A stretch of DNA of 64,000 nt. Source: Spinacia oleracea (lineage: Eukaryota; Streptophyta; Magnoliopsida; Caryophyllales; Amaranthaceae). The translations under genes and the position numbers were made by a program. Positions 45,785 to 57,235 of the stretch are shown in pieces. The DNA is taken from the NCBI RefSeq assembly GCF_020520425.1, contig NC_079491.1, positions 4,092,001 to 4,156,000 on the forward strand. The letters are read 5' to 3'. The notes under the pieces are model-generated. The model was not told where the DNA came from, made no database searches, and worked only from the letters and a program-made list of their open reading frames with translations. Every line of letters begins with the position of its first letter. The first letter of the stretch is position 1.

Positions 45785-47798
45785 TTACTTCTTCTTAGCT
45801 TCTGCGGCTTTAGTCTGCAAAAATAATCAAGAATAGTAGGGTTAAAATCTGGGTACAGCAAGCTGAGGCTAATAGAAACACAAAGTGTGAATTGAAGGAA
45901 AAGGTTTTAAATTTATCTGAAGAGTATAGTTTCATAATCATTGTGCCATGAAACAAATTCCGTCAATAGCTAATATAGGTGAATGTCATACCTTCTTAAC
46001 ACCACGAATCTTCTTCGCTCTGTTCTTCCTCTCCTTCATTTGTTTCCTGGACTTCTCGATCTTGGTGGCCAATCCGTTCTGTACCAAAGAAAGACCATAT
46101 TAATCATGAGAAGCATGGAATCTTGTAACCCATATCCATGATAGAATACAAGAAAAAAGGGAGCAAAGATTATTACCCTGATCAGCCTGTACTTGGGCTC
46201 GAACTTCTTTGCACTGTCAACGGAATCATAAATCAAACCAAATCCAGTTGATTTACCCCCTCCAAAGTGAGTACGGAACTTGAACACAAAGATGGAGTTC
46301 AAATCATTCACATCATAGATCCTAGCCAATTTTTCCTTCAACTCAGCCTTTCAGAAAAGAAAAGAATGCGGTAAGACATTTGGCAAACAGAGATATAAAA
46401 GCAACAATAAAACTCTCCACCTTTCTCCAGCAATCTTGGAAGGCATAAATGCAGAGAGTAAAATCATTATGAACCATAAAACATATGGAATTTTGATGTA
46501 ACAGTGGAGTTCGGAGGACACAATCACTGAAAATGCAATAATCCGCAAGCAAAATTGACAAATAAAACCCTCTAATAGATAGGTGAGTATATTGGAAGCA
46601 GTGTAATTAGAACGTGTATTAGTGTACAATGCAAAACGATAACTGCATTGCATACTGTAATAAAACTAACATCTGGAGGTTTGGCGCAAGGGACAAACTA
46701 AAAGCATTATGTTTGCATACAGCAGTAAGCTACCAGCGTTTCAGAGGTTTGATCATGTAAACTTAAATCTACGGGAACACACTTCAAGTCCCGTAATGGA
46801 CAACGGTAATGCACAACCATGACGAAATATCTTATTAGCAAAGTAGTACATGTTTCTACCTTTAGAAACCATACATACAATACAATATGACCAAGACGAA
46901 TACCAGAAGTACAGAATACAAACTGTGAAATGCCAATATAATACGGGAAACACCTCAAGTTATGTAATGAACACCAGCAACGCAATATATCATATTATAA
47001 CCATGATGAACTTTCTAATTAGCTAAGTAGTACATGTTTCTACCCTTAAAAACCATACATAAAATACAGCATGACCAAGAAGAGTACCAGAAGTCCATAA
47101 TACAAACTGTGAAATGCCAATATCATACCGGAAAAGCCTCAAGTTATGTAATGGACAAAAGTAATGCAATAGATGTTTCGACCCTTAAAACCAATACCTA
47201 CAATACAATATGACCAAGACGGGTACCGCATACAAACTACAATATACGCCCATATCATATGGGAAATACTTCAAGTTATGTAATGGACATCAGAAATGAA
47301 CTTTCTTCTTAAGCAAACTAGTAGATGTTTCTACCCTTGGAAAACATACATACAATACAACAATATGACCAAAAAGACTACCGAAATACAAAGTATGATA
47401 CACCAATATCAACAATGACATATCAATCAACAACAAATCAATAAGTACGCTTGAACAACATCTAATCCATTATAATTATCAATACAATCAGGTAAATTTA
47501 AGCAGCACTTGTTTTTAATAAAAAAAATCAATTAAAGCATAAAATACAATGCGGTAAAAGATCAATAAAAGAAGATGAAACCTTGGAAACGTTGGCGCGA
47601 CCAGGGTGAAGAACATCGATGACCTGAAATGCAACAAACGAATCAACGAAAATAAATTAGGGTTTGAGAAGTTATAGAATAACAATTTGAAAAAAAAATC
47701 AATCGAGAAGAGGGAGTAGAACTGACGAATTGCTTCCTTGAGAGAAGACGATTGGTCATGAACTTGCGAGTTCGGATTGTGACTGCCTTTTCCGCCAT
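45785..47798 (-). CDS. RPS24: 40S ribosomal protein eS24 (RPS24)
   Basis: Five exons on the minus strand: 47798-47727, 47623-47582, 46347-46177, 46078-45992 and 45814-45785. All are in frame with GT-AG introns and give 133 residues, the usual plant length. The protein starts [24 protein letters not shown], has [14 protein letters not shown], the conserved core [19 protein letters not shown] and [17 protein letters not shown], and a basic tail [20 protein letters not shown]. eS24 is a small-subunit component needed for 18S rRNA maturation. Intron 2 is about 1.2 kb and carries a 200-bp tandem repeat. The 5' leader has a duplicated 27-bp block (about 47839-47892) that the sister copy has only once. 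The promoter has a telobox and site II motifs. Confidence 0.96.
46790..47400. repeat. About 200-bp imperfect tandem repeat in eS24 intron 2
   Basis: Three to four copies of a unit with CATGTTTCTACC-TT, AAACCATACATACAATACA, ATGACCAAGA, CAAACTGTGAAATGCCAATAT and CTCAAGTTATGTAATGGACA. Copies start near 46850, 47033, 47165 and 47327. The intron of the sister gene carries a related but different repeat near 58945-59480. Confidence 0.8.
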
Positions 47799-47940
47799 TG
47801 TTGTAATTTCACTCTCTTTCTCTCTCTTCTGGTGCAGGGATTTGCGGCTGATTCCAACTCCAAGGATTTGCGGCTGATTCCAACTCCAAGGATTCACGGC
47901 GAAAGAGAGAAAGAGAGCAATGAAAGAAGAAAGGAAGCAA

Positions 47941-48000
47941 CTAGGGTTTAGTATTCGGGCCCTTTGGGCTTTTTTAGAAAACTGCTTCAATTGGGCCCAA
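47941..48000 (-). promoter_or_regulatory. Telobox and site II promoter elements of eS24
   Basis: On the minus strand AAACCCTA (47942-47949) is preceded by GGGCCC (47957-47962), AGCCCAAA (47964-47971) and the palindrome TTGGGCCCAA (47991-48000). Telobox plus TGGGCC/T site II motifs is the standard arrangement in plant ribosomal protein gene promoters. All lie within about 200 bp of the ATG. Confidence 0.85.
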
Positions 48001-48707
48001 TAGTTTAGCCCTGATGAGAATTTTACGAGATTTTATAAACTAAAATAGTTACTATAAGTAGGTTATTCAATATCGTTTTTTTTTTGTTTCTACAAAAGTA
48101 CAAATTAAATAATAAAAAGTAGTTTCAATTTTTTATGTAGTCTTTAAAATTAACATGATTACCATAACTCCATAAGTATGATTATTTTTAGTTCGTGATT
48201 TAATCATATGACTTATTATCGGAAACTGATTGTGAAACCGAAAATTATGGGTTACATGTTTTGTGGGAATTGTGAGATGAGATTATTCTCGGGAATAGGA
48301 AATACGAATGTGGAAATTGAAATTATCATGTTTGTTTTGGGTGAATGGAAAATAAAGGTGGAAGTGAAATGGCAAATTGGGAAAAGGGTGGTGTATTTCC
48401 TTGATTTCTTTTTCCTCTAGGGAGAAGGGAATTGAAGTGTGAATTCAGACCAAATCTGAACTAACCAATTTCTCATAAATAAAACCAAAAGGGAAGAAAA
48501 TTATCAAGGGTGTTTTAGTAATCTTGTCATTTAATCATAATCAATTCTCATTTTCCCCCTATTAAACAAACAAGGAAAAAGGTCAATATTTTCTTTTTTA
48601 ATTCCCAATTAACAATCCCTAATAGAATCCAAAATTCGCATTCTCACATACAAAACACACATATATGAAAAAAAAAAGGTAATGAGGAGTACCCAAACAC
48701 TCACCTC
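48001..48707. other. Spacer between divergent eS24 and NKAP genes, unit 1
   Basis: AT-rich intergenic DNA that in the ancestral unit served as the shared upstream region of the two genes. The frame at 48208-48420 has no recognised domain. Confidence 0.5.
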
Positions 48708-49714
48708 CACTACTACAAAAGTTGGAATAAGTAACGCTAAATAGAGTACGGTTAAGTGTGTTAAGCGTTTCATAGGATAATAGAGTACGGTTTTCTCTAA
48801 TAACAGTTCCATGGGAGAAAGAATAGATAACGGTTACGTCACTTAATCGTTTCATATTTTTTACCATAATAAAAATAATTATTTCATAATTATATTTAAT
48901 ATATACATGTATAGGACTGGAGGAGTATGAATCAAAAACATACAGAGCGGTGTTTTAAATCCTTGGATACAGGCGTACAATATTCTCATTTAAAAAAAAT
49001 TAAAAAACTAATTCAGCGGCGATCAAACCTCAAAATAAAAAACCTCCCGCAAACCAAAACCTAAACATTCTACTGTATCTTCTGCAAAACCTTAACCTTA
49101 ATCGTGCAAAACCTAAACCTTTCTAACAAAACCCCAAATTCAATCTCCCGCAAAACCTCGACCATAATCGTGCACCACCACCAGATCACCGCCGCACCAC
49201 CACCAGATCGCTGCCGCATTACTGTACCGTCGGCTGCACTACTGTATCGCTGCTTCTTTGCGACCTCTGGTGAACATCGACTCACCACACTCCAAATTTC
49301 GAGGTTGGTATTCTTAATTTTGTTCTACATCTTTACCCTTCAACTAATAATGTTCTTAATTATGAAATTGTAATGTCGAATTCTTGTTGTTACTTGTGTG
49401 GAAGAGACTTTCATAATTGAAGGTTTAGGTCGAATCATAGAGTCCAATTAAACGGAATTACATTTAATTTAGTAGGATTATTGTCCAAAAAAATCTAGTG
49501 AATTTAGTCCAATTAAACTAGTTTTTTAGTTAATATGATTTAAGTCTTATTAAATTGAAATTTGCAGTTAGAGAAAGAAAGGGGATAATGAAAAATTGAA
49601 CACTTCAAGGATCTGGATTATCCTTGAATTTTCTGCTTTTAGTACTGATTTGTTGTCTATGGAGTTCTATGTGTTGATGCAATGTGTAGTTGTTAGAATT
49701 AGTGCATGTTGCCT

Positions 49715-49954
49715 TCACCCTTGCAGAAAATCGACAGCGTCATCAGGACAAGTTCCTGAATAGACTAAACTAAGCATGTTATTCTCCAGATCATACACAA
49801 TGTGAGCATTCTTTTGCTGGTGAAATCCTAATATCGACACCTTACCCTCACTTTCTTTGAGCTTGATCATAGCCAGGCAATATAATCCCGAGTGTCGTGT
49901 CCATAAATTTGCATCACATAACATGTAGTCAAGGCCATTGAAGTGGAACACCAC
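49715..49954 (-). pseudogene. Captured fragment of a pepsin-like aspartic protease gene
   Basis: An open stretch of 79 codons with FHFNGLDYML, LYCLAMIK, SILGFHQQKNAHIVYDLENN and MLSLVYSGTCPDD. This matches the C-terminal lobe end of plant A1 (nepenthesin-type) proteases, where the ILG-xQQNxxVxYDL signature precedes the final Cys. Both catalytic Asp motifs are absent, so it is only the last part of a gene. It lies within the CACTA-type element on the minus strand, as expected of a transduplicated host fragment. Confidence 0.75.
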
Positions 49955-50604
49955 CTCTGCAGCATAACTGATGAATTCAATTCGTAATACTAATCGTTGT
50001 ACATAATCAGACTAGTTGAGTTGATAGTTTCTTTCCTTCAGGAATCCAGACGTGATGGACAACCCTAATGTTCACCAGACAATGAATAAAAAGAACAGAC
50101 CCCTTCTACCTTGTGGATAAAATGCATTGACCTGGCCTTCAGTCATCGCAAAGGTTGTACATTTGATGTTCTCTTGCTGTTTGAGCAGTGGGGGTGCTCA
50201 TAATTGGTTGTGTTGGTAATTGGTAAGAGTTGAATTCATCAGCTACAGTCCCCAAATATCAAAAATATCCATATTACTCAAAAATGTATTCTAATTGTGA
50301 GATTAGCTAAATTGAGCACACAGTTGAACATGTATCCTCCCTCCAACGACTTAGAGCTAGTCTACCAGAGACCTCTGACCCTTAATTCCTAGTTCGTAGC
50401 TAGTCTTGCTAAAGAACATACTTGTCATTAGAATCCTTTTGGTTTATGCTTATCTAAGAAAATCTGGCGTACTTATTGTTCTCTCTTTGTGCCCCTTTAG
50501 ATATATCTAATCTCATTTTTAGCATGAAACACCAAATTCTTATGGCAATTGCAGACAGATAGCCACAAAAGATCTTTATTGGGTCTAGTTACCAGTGATC
50601 AGAT

Positions 50605-51300
50605 TCAAAAAGAATTCTTCTCAACCAGCTTTGTGGGCCTACATGTATTTAGCTTCATCTGAAGAAAGTACCACACTTTCCTGTTTCTTAAAACACCATG
50701 AGATTGTTTTTGTTCCCAAGCAGAAATTTTATGCTGATGTGCACTTTTGGTCATGTACGGATTGGAACTAACACAATCTTTACCACTGTACTTGATCAAT
50801 TTCATTTTCTTTGACTTGACACCTTGATGAAGCACTAGATCCTCTTTCACTGTAGTATCACTCATGTAACAGCATACGTCAGGCATTGCGTGAGTTAGGT
50901 AGAGTAGAGAGCCAACCAAACTTTTGTTTATGTTGTCTTAGCTCAGCATCTGGACTCAATATGGCGTCAATAGACGTGGGTTATCTTAGAAAATTAGATT
51001 TTTTTGCTGCAAAGAGGATCTTGCACTATCTTCAGGGTACTAAGAAAAGAAAAATAAGATACCGATTTGAAGAAAATGGATAATTGACCGACTACATAGA
51101 CAGTGACTGCTCGTTCTGTAGATGACTGGAAGAGCATACCGCCATACAATTTGTGCTTGGGAGAAAAGAAGAAGGTTGTCTTATAGTGTTCCAAGAAGCA
51201 AAAGATTGTGACAATTTCTTTGGCTCAAGCTGAATACATACGAGAAACGAAGCTGCCTCTACAGCAGTTTGGTTGAAAAGAATTCTTATTCTTTAGACTT
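50605..51300. mobile_element. Rearranged Copia retrotransposon remnant
   Basis: On the minus strand 50919-50605 shows MVGSLLYLTHAMPDVCCYMS, the start of the Copia RNase H region. On the plus strand 50990-51290 shows AAKRILHYLQGTKKRKIRYRF, then DDWKS and SKKQKIVTISLAQAEYI, the next parts of the same domain, with stops. The two parts are therefore in opposite orientation, which means an inversion inside the fragment. Not functional. Confidence 0.75.
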
Positions 51301-52834
51301 TTGGGACTTTCTATAAGAATCTAGTGTTGCTTGCTAAAAGAAACAAGCAAGCACATATAAGTTTGAAAGATTCCAAAATGATGTTAAATATTGCATATTA
51401 AGGAGGGGGGGATTTGTGAGTTTTTCTTCTTCTTAATACTCCGTATTTCTGTCAAAATGTAGTTCTTGATATTGCACTATCTTGGTCCTTTTGGTTGAAA
51501 TTAATGCTATTGAATGCTTAAGGTGTCCTGTATAGCTGCTAGTCTTGCTACATTCATTCGGCCAGTTGTTTCTTACAGTTCGAGAAGAAACATGTTTTCA
51601 GTTTATTTGTAGTTGTAACCAAACAATTGCGTTTTTTGTTTGAATAATGTTTCAACATTTGGGCGATATCCCTGTTGAATGTTGAGTGTGGAAAACATAA
51701 CACATCTATTATATTTACTTATGTTTTGGGTCTTCAACTAGATGTATTTTCTTTCTAAGAAGGAAACGTGCAATCTTGTAGAGTGGTAGTGCTAGATTCT
51801 GCTGACAAAATGCAGCAGAAGCACAACTAATTTGCTAGATACAAATGTAGTGGAAACTATTTTTTTTTCTCGGTTTATTTGCCAATTTCACTTACGTGTA
51901 CAAACTTTGACTCAGTCTCTTCTATTTTTGAGGAGCATATGAACAATTAATCATTTTAATAATAAAGTTTCCACTTTCAGTTTCTTGATGGCAGGGTAAT
52001 ATTTGTAGAAGTAGCCAAACCAAGGTCTGAAACTCGCAATAACCAGCAGATTTCAAGAGAATCGCACTGACTTTCAGTGCTGCTGAGCATGCAATTAGAG
52101 CTAGCAATGTGAGTTCTTCCGCTGCAGAATCTGTTCTTGCTGCTACACCCCTACACCATCCCCAGTTGCTGCAGAAGTTGCTCTTGCTGCTACACCATTT
52201 TTTTTTATAGTGATATTGGATTTTTTTTGCCGTACCTTGTGTAGATCATTATATTTTATCAATGAATTATAGAATTTTTTTATTGAATGAACAATATTAT
52301 TTTGTTATTGAATGAAAGGATTTTTGGAAAGATCGTGTGGATATCATTTTTATTTTATCTATTTAGATTTGGTTTACATACAAGAATCGTAATATCCTAT
52401 TTTAGGATGTGTGTGCTGCTACTTTTAAATAATATTAAAAAAAAGGGGTAGAATATAGGACGGTTGTGTAAGGAAACAGCTTTATATCTTAATATTAAAC
52501 ATGAAGTATATAGTACGCCTATGTACGGAAGATGTTCTATATCTCAATATTTAACAGGAAGAATAGAGGACGGTTATGTACGGAAGGCACGCTTTATTAT
52601 AGAGTATATGAGACGGTTATGTACGTTAACCGTTCTATATTCCTTCTTCATTTTCTGATTTTAGGAAGGGAATAGAGGGCGCTTATCTCTTATCACTGTA
52701 CTTTATAACTAGGTATATAAAACGCTTCTTTTACCCGTTTTATAAACTTTATAGCGCGTTGAGTTGGAGAACGCCTCTAAGGCGTCCTATAAAGTGTATT
52801 TCAACAGTACTCTATGCCCTTTTTTGTAGTAGTG

Positions 52835-53147
52835 CTCTCTCCCCAAACAATGGGGCGATCATCATCGTTAATTGAAATCCCATAGCCCTGAAACTTCTTC
52901 TACTCACCGAAGTCCGTCGATTCTAGAGATCGTTCCGATGCCAGAGAAGTTGCAGTACATGGCAGATATTCTTTGGAGCTTCACCGTCGTTGTCTCCCTA
53001 ATTCACCCGGCAGAAGAAGAAACACCCGAAGAGGTTGTACAATATTCATAGGTGGAACCATGTATCGAGTACCCATGCATGAGGGAGAATTACATGAGAG
53101 AGGGAGCTTGTACGGTACCGAAAGAGATGAGAAATTGCAAGAGTATG
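52835..53147 (+). pseudogene. Truncated NKAP pseudogene, unit 1
   Basis: Aligns with the first 300 bases of the NKAP gene at 61745-62065. The ATG is at 52850 and reads MGRSSSLIEIP, then TAG at codon 12. Further matches are RDR, SPR and RRG-like blocks and GTACCGGAG-like text near 53117. Similarity stops at about 53147, where the unit 2 repeat begins. It has a nonsense codon, several indels and no 3' part. Its leader is split from it by the CACTA-type element. Confidence 0.88.
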
Positions 53148-53799
53148 AACTATTTGCGAACGACTCATTTATTCATCTATTCGAGTTTATTAAAAAAAAA
53201 TCGTATAAACGAGTTTTATGCTTTTAACAATTGAAAATCTCAAAAGTCACTTTGTAGTTTTATTATACTCTTTATTTCGTTTTTGGAAGTTCAAAGTAAA
53301 TATGTCGGAGATAGAATACAGAGCATTTTTTTTTTTGATAGACGAATTTGTTCATTGGCATAAATATACGAGTTGTCATTGAACAAAAGTACAAGTTGGC
53401 CATGAACGTAAATGAATGAGTTTATCATAAACTTAGACGAACGAGTATAACTTAATCCATTTTCATGCTCATTTATTAAACAAGTTTCACAAACGAGTTA
53501 CATATAGGTTAGAGCTCGGCTCATTTAACGAACATACACGAGTTACATATATGTTAGAAATTCCGTACGAGCCCGAGTTGTTTATTGATTGCCACAATTT
53601 ATTCACACGATCTAGATATCTTTGACAATCCGTACTAAAATAGTCAAAAGACACAAACTACAATTAGGCGACAGAAAGGGAAGAAATAATGCAATCAAAA
53701 ACCAAAGTCAAATTGGTGTTTAAATCATACAAAGAATTATTGTATATGCTATTTATACTTATATAGGAAAGTCCTAACCACAATAGTCACTTTTTCAGT

Positions 53800-55858
53800 A
53801 CTTGCTAATGGGTGCCGGGAGAATAATTGTTTCCAACTCAGGGAATTAGACAAGGAAATCCCCTTTCCATATCTTTTCATTCTTTATGCATAATTGTTAG
53901 CTCGATCGCTAAATGAACGTTGCTTTGATCGCTCCAAGTTACTTGGAGTTTCTCCTAGTAATTCGAGAATGAGAATCCCATTTGTAACGTTTGCGGATGA
54001 CACAATGATATTGCAAAGGATTTGCCAGAAAGTTGCGTTCTTATTAGACAAACTCTTGATAAGTATTGTTCAATCTCCGGCCAACTGGTTAACTATCGTA
54101 AGTTAGCATTCCACTGCACCCAAAACACTACGAATATTCAAATCCAATAATTTAAATTCATCCATTCTCAAGAAAAATCATTCAAATCGGTTAGGAAACT
54201 ATCTAGGTTGTCCAACCATTAACAAAATCGTCACCAAAAAGATCATTGATGACATCCCTCAAAAAATAGATTCTCAACTTTTTAATTGGAAAACTAATTC
54301 ATTATCAAAAACGGGGTGATCGGTGCTAATCCAACCAAGTTTAGCTACTAAGGCTAATTTTCAAATGCAAAGTCTTACTCTTCCTAATCAAATAAATAAA
54401 TCCCTTGATAGATCCTATAGAAACTTCTTTTGGGATAAAGATTCACCTAGTAAAACTCTCAACTTGATAGGTTGGGATCGCATTTGTAAACAAAATTATT
54501 ATGGAAGTTTTGATTTTCGTAGGCGAGTAATAAAAATCCATCCCTTTGATTTGAAAAGGTCTTAGATAACAAGTGGGGAATGAAGCAAAAAATTCATTTT
54601 TGCTTGACAATAGGCTTGCCCTTCTCCGCTCTCATATCTAATTCCTCCTCCTTCTAATACGGATCAAGTTAAAGTTTTAGATTTTATCACCTTAGAAAAG
54701 CAATGAGATATTTCCAAACTCAAAGAAATAATCCCTCATCATTTTTTTTAGTCCACACATCAATTCCCATGCCTAGTAATGACATAGAAGATAAACTGGT
54801 TTGGGGTCTTACCCCTAAGCACTGACTTTTAAAGAAAATCATGAGCCTGGTTAGCTCAAGGTTTGGGACCTTCTACACCTCCGAAAGTAAGTTATAGATG
54901 GATTTGGAATCTTGACCTTCCTCCAAAAAAAAAAAAAATTCTTTGAAAAATTTGTAATGACAATCTTCCCTCTAAAGAACATTTGAATATAAGCCTTGTT
55001 GTTGTCCCTTTTGAATGAACTCTTTGTAACCATCATCGAGAAGATACCTTACATTTATTGTTCTCTTGCCCATTTACTATGAACCTCTTTTAGGTTTTGG
55101 AGAGAGAAGAGAAATGGCCAAAGCCATTACCCGGTGTACCTTATTTAGACTTGGTTGCAAACCTAGAGCATTGTAAAGATACATTAGGACTAAATTCCCT
55201 TGCAAGAATATCCTTTGTATGGTGGAATGAACTAACTTTTAGAAATGAAAGTTTCACCCCTAGTCAAGGGGCTGAACTAATTAGAAAACTATACAAAGAT
55301 TGGTCATTCACAAAATTTTATGGATCTGAATAATTCCAGGCTAATTCCAGGCTAGTCATCCCTCAAAGGCTAATTTAAAAGACAAAAGTGTCTCGAAAAA
55401 AGAAATATTTTGACAAGCCCCTTCATCTCCTAGCCAATTCAAATTAAACTTTGATGTCCCCTCCTTTCAAATGTGAATCCGGCTTTTAGTTTCGTTATTA
55501 GAAACCATCTTGGTACCCTTGATCTAGCGGGACCAAATTCATTGGTTCCAAATCGGGAATTCTATCAGCGGATGCTTTGGCACTTCATGAAGGCATCAAA
55601 TGAACGCTCTTCCTCGGGATCAAACACCTTGTAGTTGAAGACGCCAATCTTAGCGTCATCAACCTATTAAGCAGCAATGGAAAAGGTTCCTTGGACGATC
55701 TTTTCTACTATATTTTCCGGTAGACAAATCAGGATTCAAATTTTATGGCTAAAACGGTCATAAATACCCTTCCATGCTTTATTAATTTAATTCTTGTAAT
55801 GATTTGTTCTCCTCTGTATTGAAGGGCTAATTTTTATTTCCTTGTCAAAAAAAAAAAG
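53800..55858 (+). mobile_element. 5'-truncated, decayed LINE remnant
   Basis: Fragments of ORF2 lie in order on the plus strand: GIRQGNPLSP near 53845, VTFADDTMI near 53988, LGNYLGCPTINKIVTKK near 54195, a NFFWDKDSPSKTLNLIGWD block near 54425, an RNase-H-like VEDANLSVINLLSS stretch near 55635, and an A-run at 55848-55857. Many stops and frameshifts. It is more decayed than the LINE at 9105-14724 and from a different subfamily. Confidence 0.85.
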
Positions 55859-56367
55859 AACTTTTCCCACTGGTTCTAAGATATAATACATTTAACCATT
55901 TTAAACAAGACATTACTCCGTTTAAGCTATAGCTTCACCTCACTTTACAGAAGTTACAACACATAGCCACCAAAACAAAGACGATGACACAAAAGCACAC
56001 ATCAAAAAGCATAATAAGAGTAAAGGCCAAATTAATCACAATTCATCCATTACCACAAAAAAATTCATAGAACTCTTGACATAGTTTAAAATAAGAACAT
56101 TCGCGTGACTCTCTGCTGTAAGTCTAGTAATCTTTCACCAATGCCACTATCAGTAATTGGGGGTACACAAGCAACATATCAGCAAAGGAAAAATTGTCGA
56201 CAATTGCCAAGGAAGATGCACCAAAAAAAGAAAGCTGCCACACCGATGTACACAACCAGTCAAGCACCTCAACATCACTAATTCCTTACTTCTTCTTAGC
56301 TTCTGCGGCTTTAGTCTTCAAAAAGAAACAAGAATAACAAGGTTAAAAACATTGGGTACAGCAATTA

Positions 56368-56674
56368 CACTGATGTCTGTTTGGTTTGGTGTTAAAACGT
56401 TTTCAGTGCAAAATGTTTGGTTCCTTAAAAGAAGAAAATGGGAGAAGATGGTGAAGATTGAGGGGAAGAAGAGAGAGGGAGATAAGGAGGAAAGATGAAA
56501 AAGTAATTTCACTTCCTTTCAAATGGAAAAGGTTTTTCCACCTTTGAGGAATTGAGGGAGTTATGGAAAATTATTTTTCTATCTCTTGTCAAAATAATCA
56601 AGGTAAAATGATTAAAAAGGGGAAAATTATTTTACATTAAAACGTTTTACATTCTACCAAAAGGAGCCAAAGTG
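56368..56674. mobile_element. MITE in the last-but-one intron of the broken eS24 copy
   Basis: Left end CACTGATGTCTGTTTGGTTT ... TTAAAACGTTTT; right end AAAACGTTTTACATTCTACC ... GCCAAAGTG, roughly complementary over about 36 bp. It is absent from the matching intron of the intact copy, so it inserted after the duplication. Confidence 0.6.
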
Positions 56675-57235
56675 TTGAAGAAAAATGTTTTAAATTTATA
56701 TGGGAGGACAATTTCATTGTGACATGAAACAAAGTAGGCAATAAGCCAACAAAGGTGAATGTCATACCTTCTTCACACCACGAATCTTCTTTGCTCTGTT
56801 CTTTCGCTCCTTCATTTGTTTCCTAGACTTCTCGATCTTGGTTGCTAATCCATTATGCAGCAAAGAAAAAGAAGCGGCAAAGGGGCCATTCAGTAAAGAA
56901 TATTACGCATAAGATAAAAAGCACGAATACAAGAAAAAAGGGGTAAAGATAATTATTAATTACTCTGATCAGCCTGTACTTGGGCTCGAATTTCTTTGCA
57001 CTATCAACAGAATCATAAATCAAACCAAATCCAGTTGATTTACCCCCTCCGAAGTGAGTACGGAACTTAAACATGAAGATGGAGTTCAAATCATTCACAT
57101 CATAGATCCTAGCCAATTTTTCCTTCAACTCATCCTTCAGAGAAGAAAAGAATGCAGTAAGACATTTGGCAAACAAAAACAAAAGACATCAAGGTTTGCA
57201 GGTTTGCACACTAAGGATATAAAAGCAGCAATAAA

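Larger units (their letters stand above)
48708..52834. mobile_element. 4.1-kb CACTA-type transposon, non-autonomous, with captured sequence
   Basis: The element has perfect inverted ends CACTACTACAAAA (48708) and TTTTGTAGTAGTG (52834) and a 3-bp duplication CTC (48705-48707 and 52835-52837). Subterminal repeats are seen at both sides (GAGTACGGTTAAG, AGAGTACGGTTTTC; GGACGGTTATGTACGGAA, GAGACGGTTATGTACGTTAA). The target is the NKAP leader of unit 1. Unit 2 shows the uninterrupted site (ACTCACCTTTCTCCCCAAA before 61762). No transposase was recognised. The interior holds an aspartic-protease fragment and Copia debris. Confidence 0.88.
44016..53147. repeat. Segmental tandem duplication, unit 1
   Basis: This block (AT-rich repeat, eS24 gene, spacer, 5' part of NKAP) is repeated as unit 2 starting at 53148. 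Shared tracts include ATGAACTA-T-GCGAACGACTC at the left edges (44016 and about 53147), the eS24 exons and introns, and the NKAP leader. Unit 1 ends inside the NKAP coding region. It was enlarged by the 4.1-kb CACTA-type insertion. Confidence 0.85.

Noticed and set aside
49104-49373. 89-codon frame near the left part of the CACTA-type element
   Set aside because: Derived from CACCACCAG repeats and AT-rich text; no family resemblance seen.
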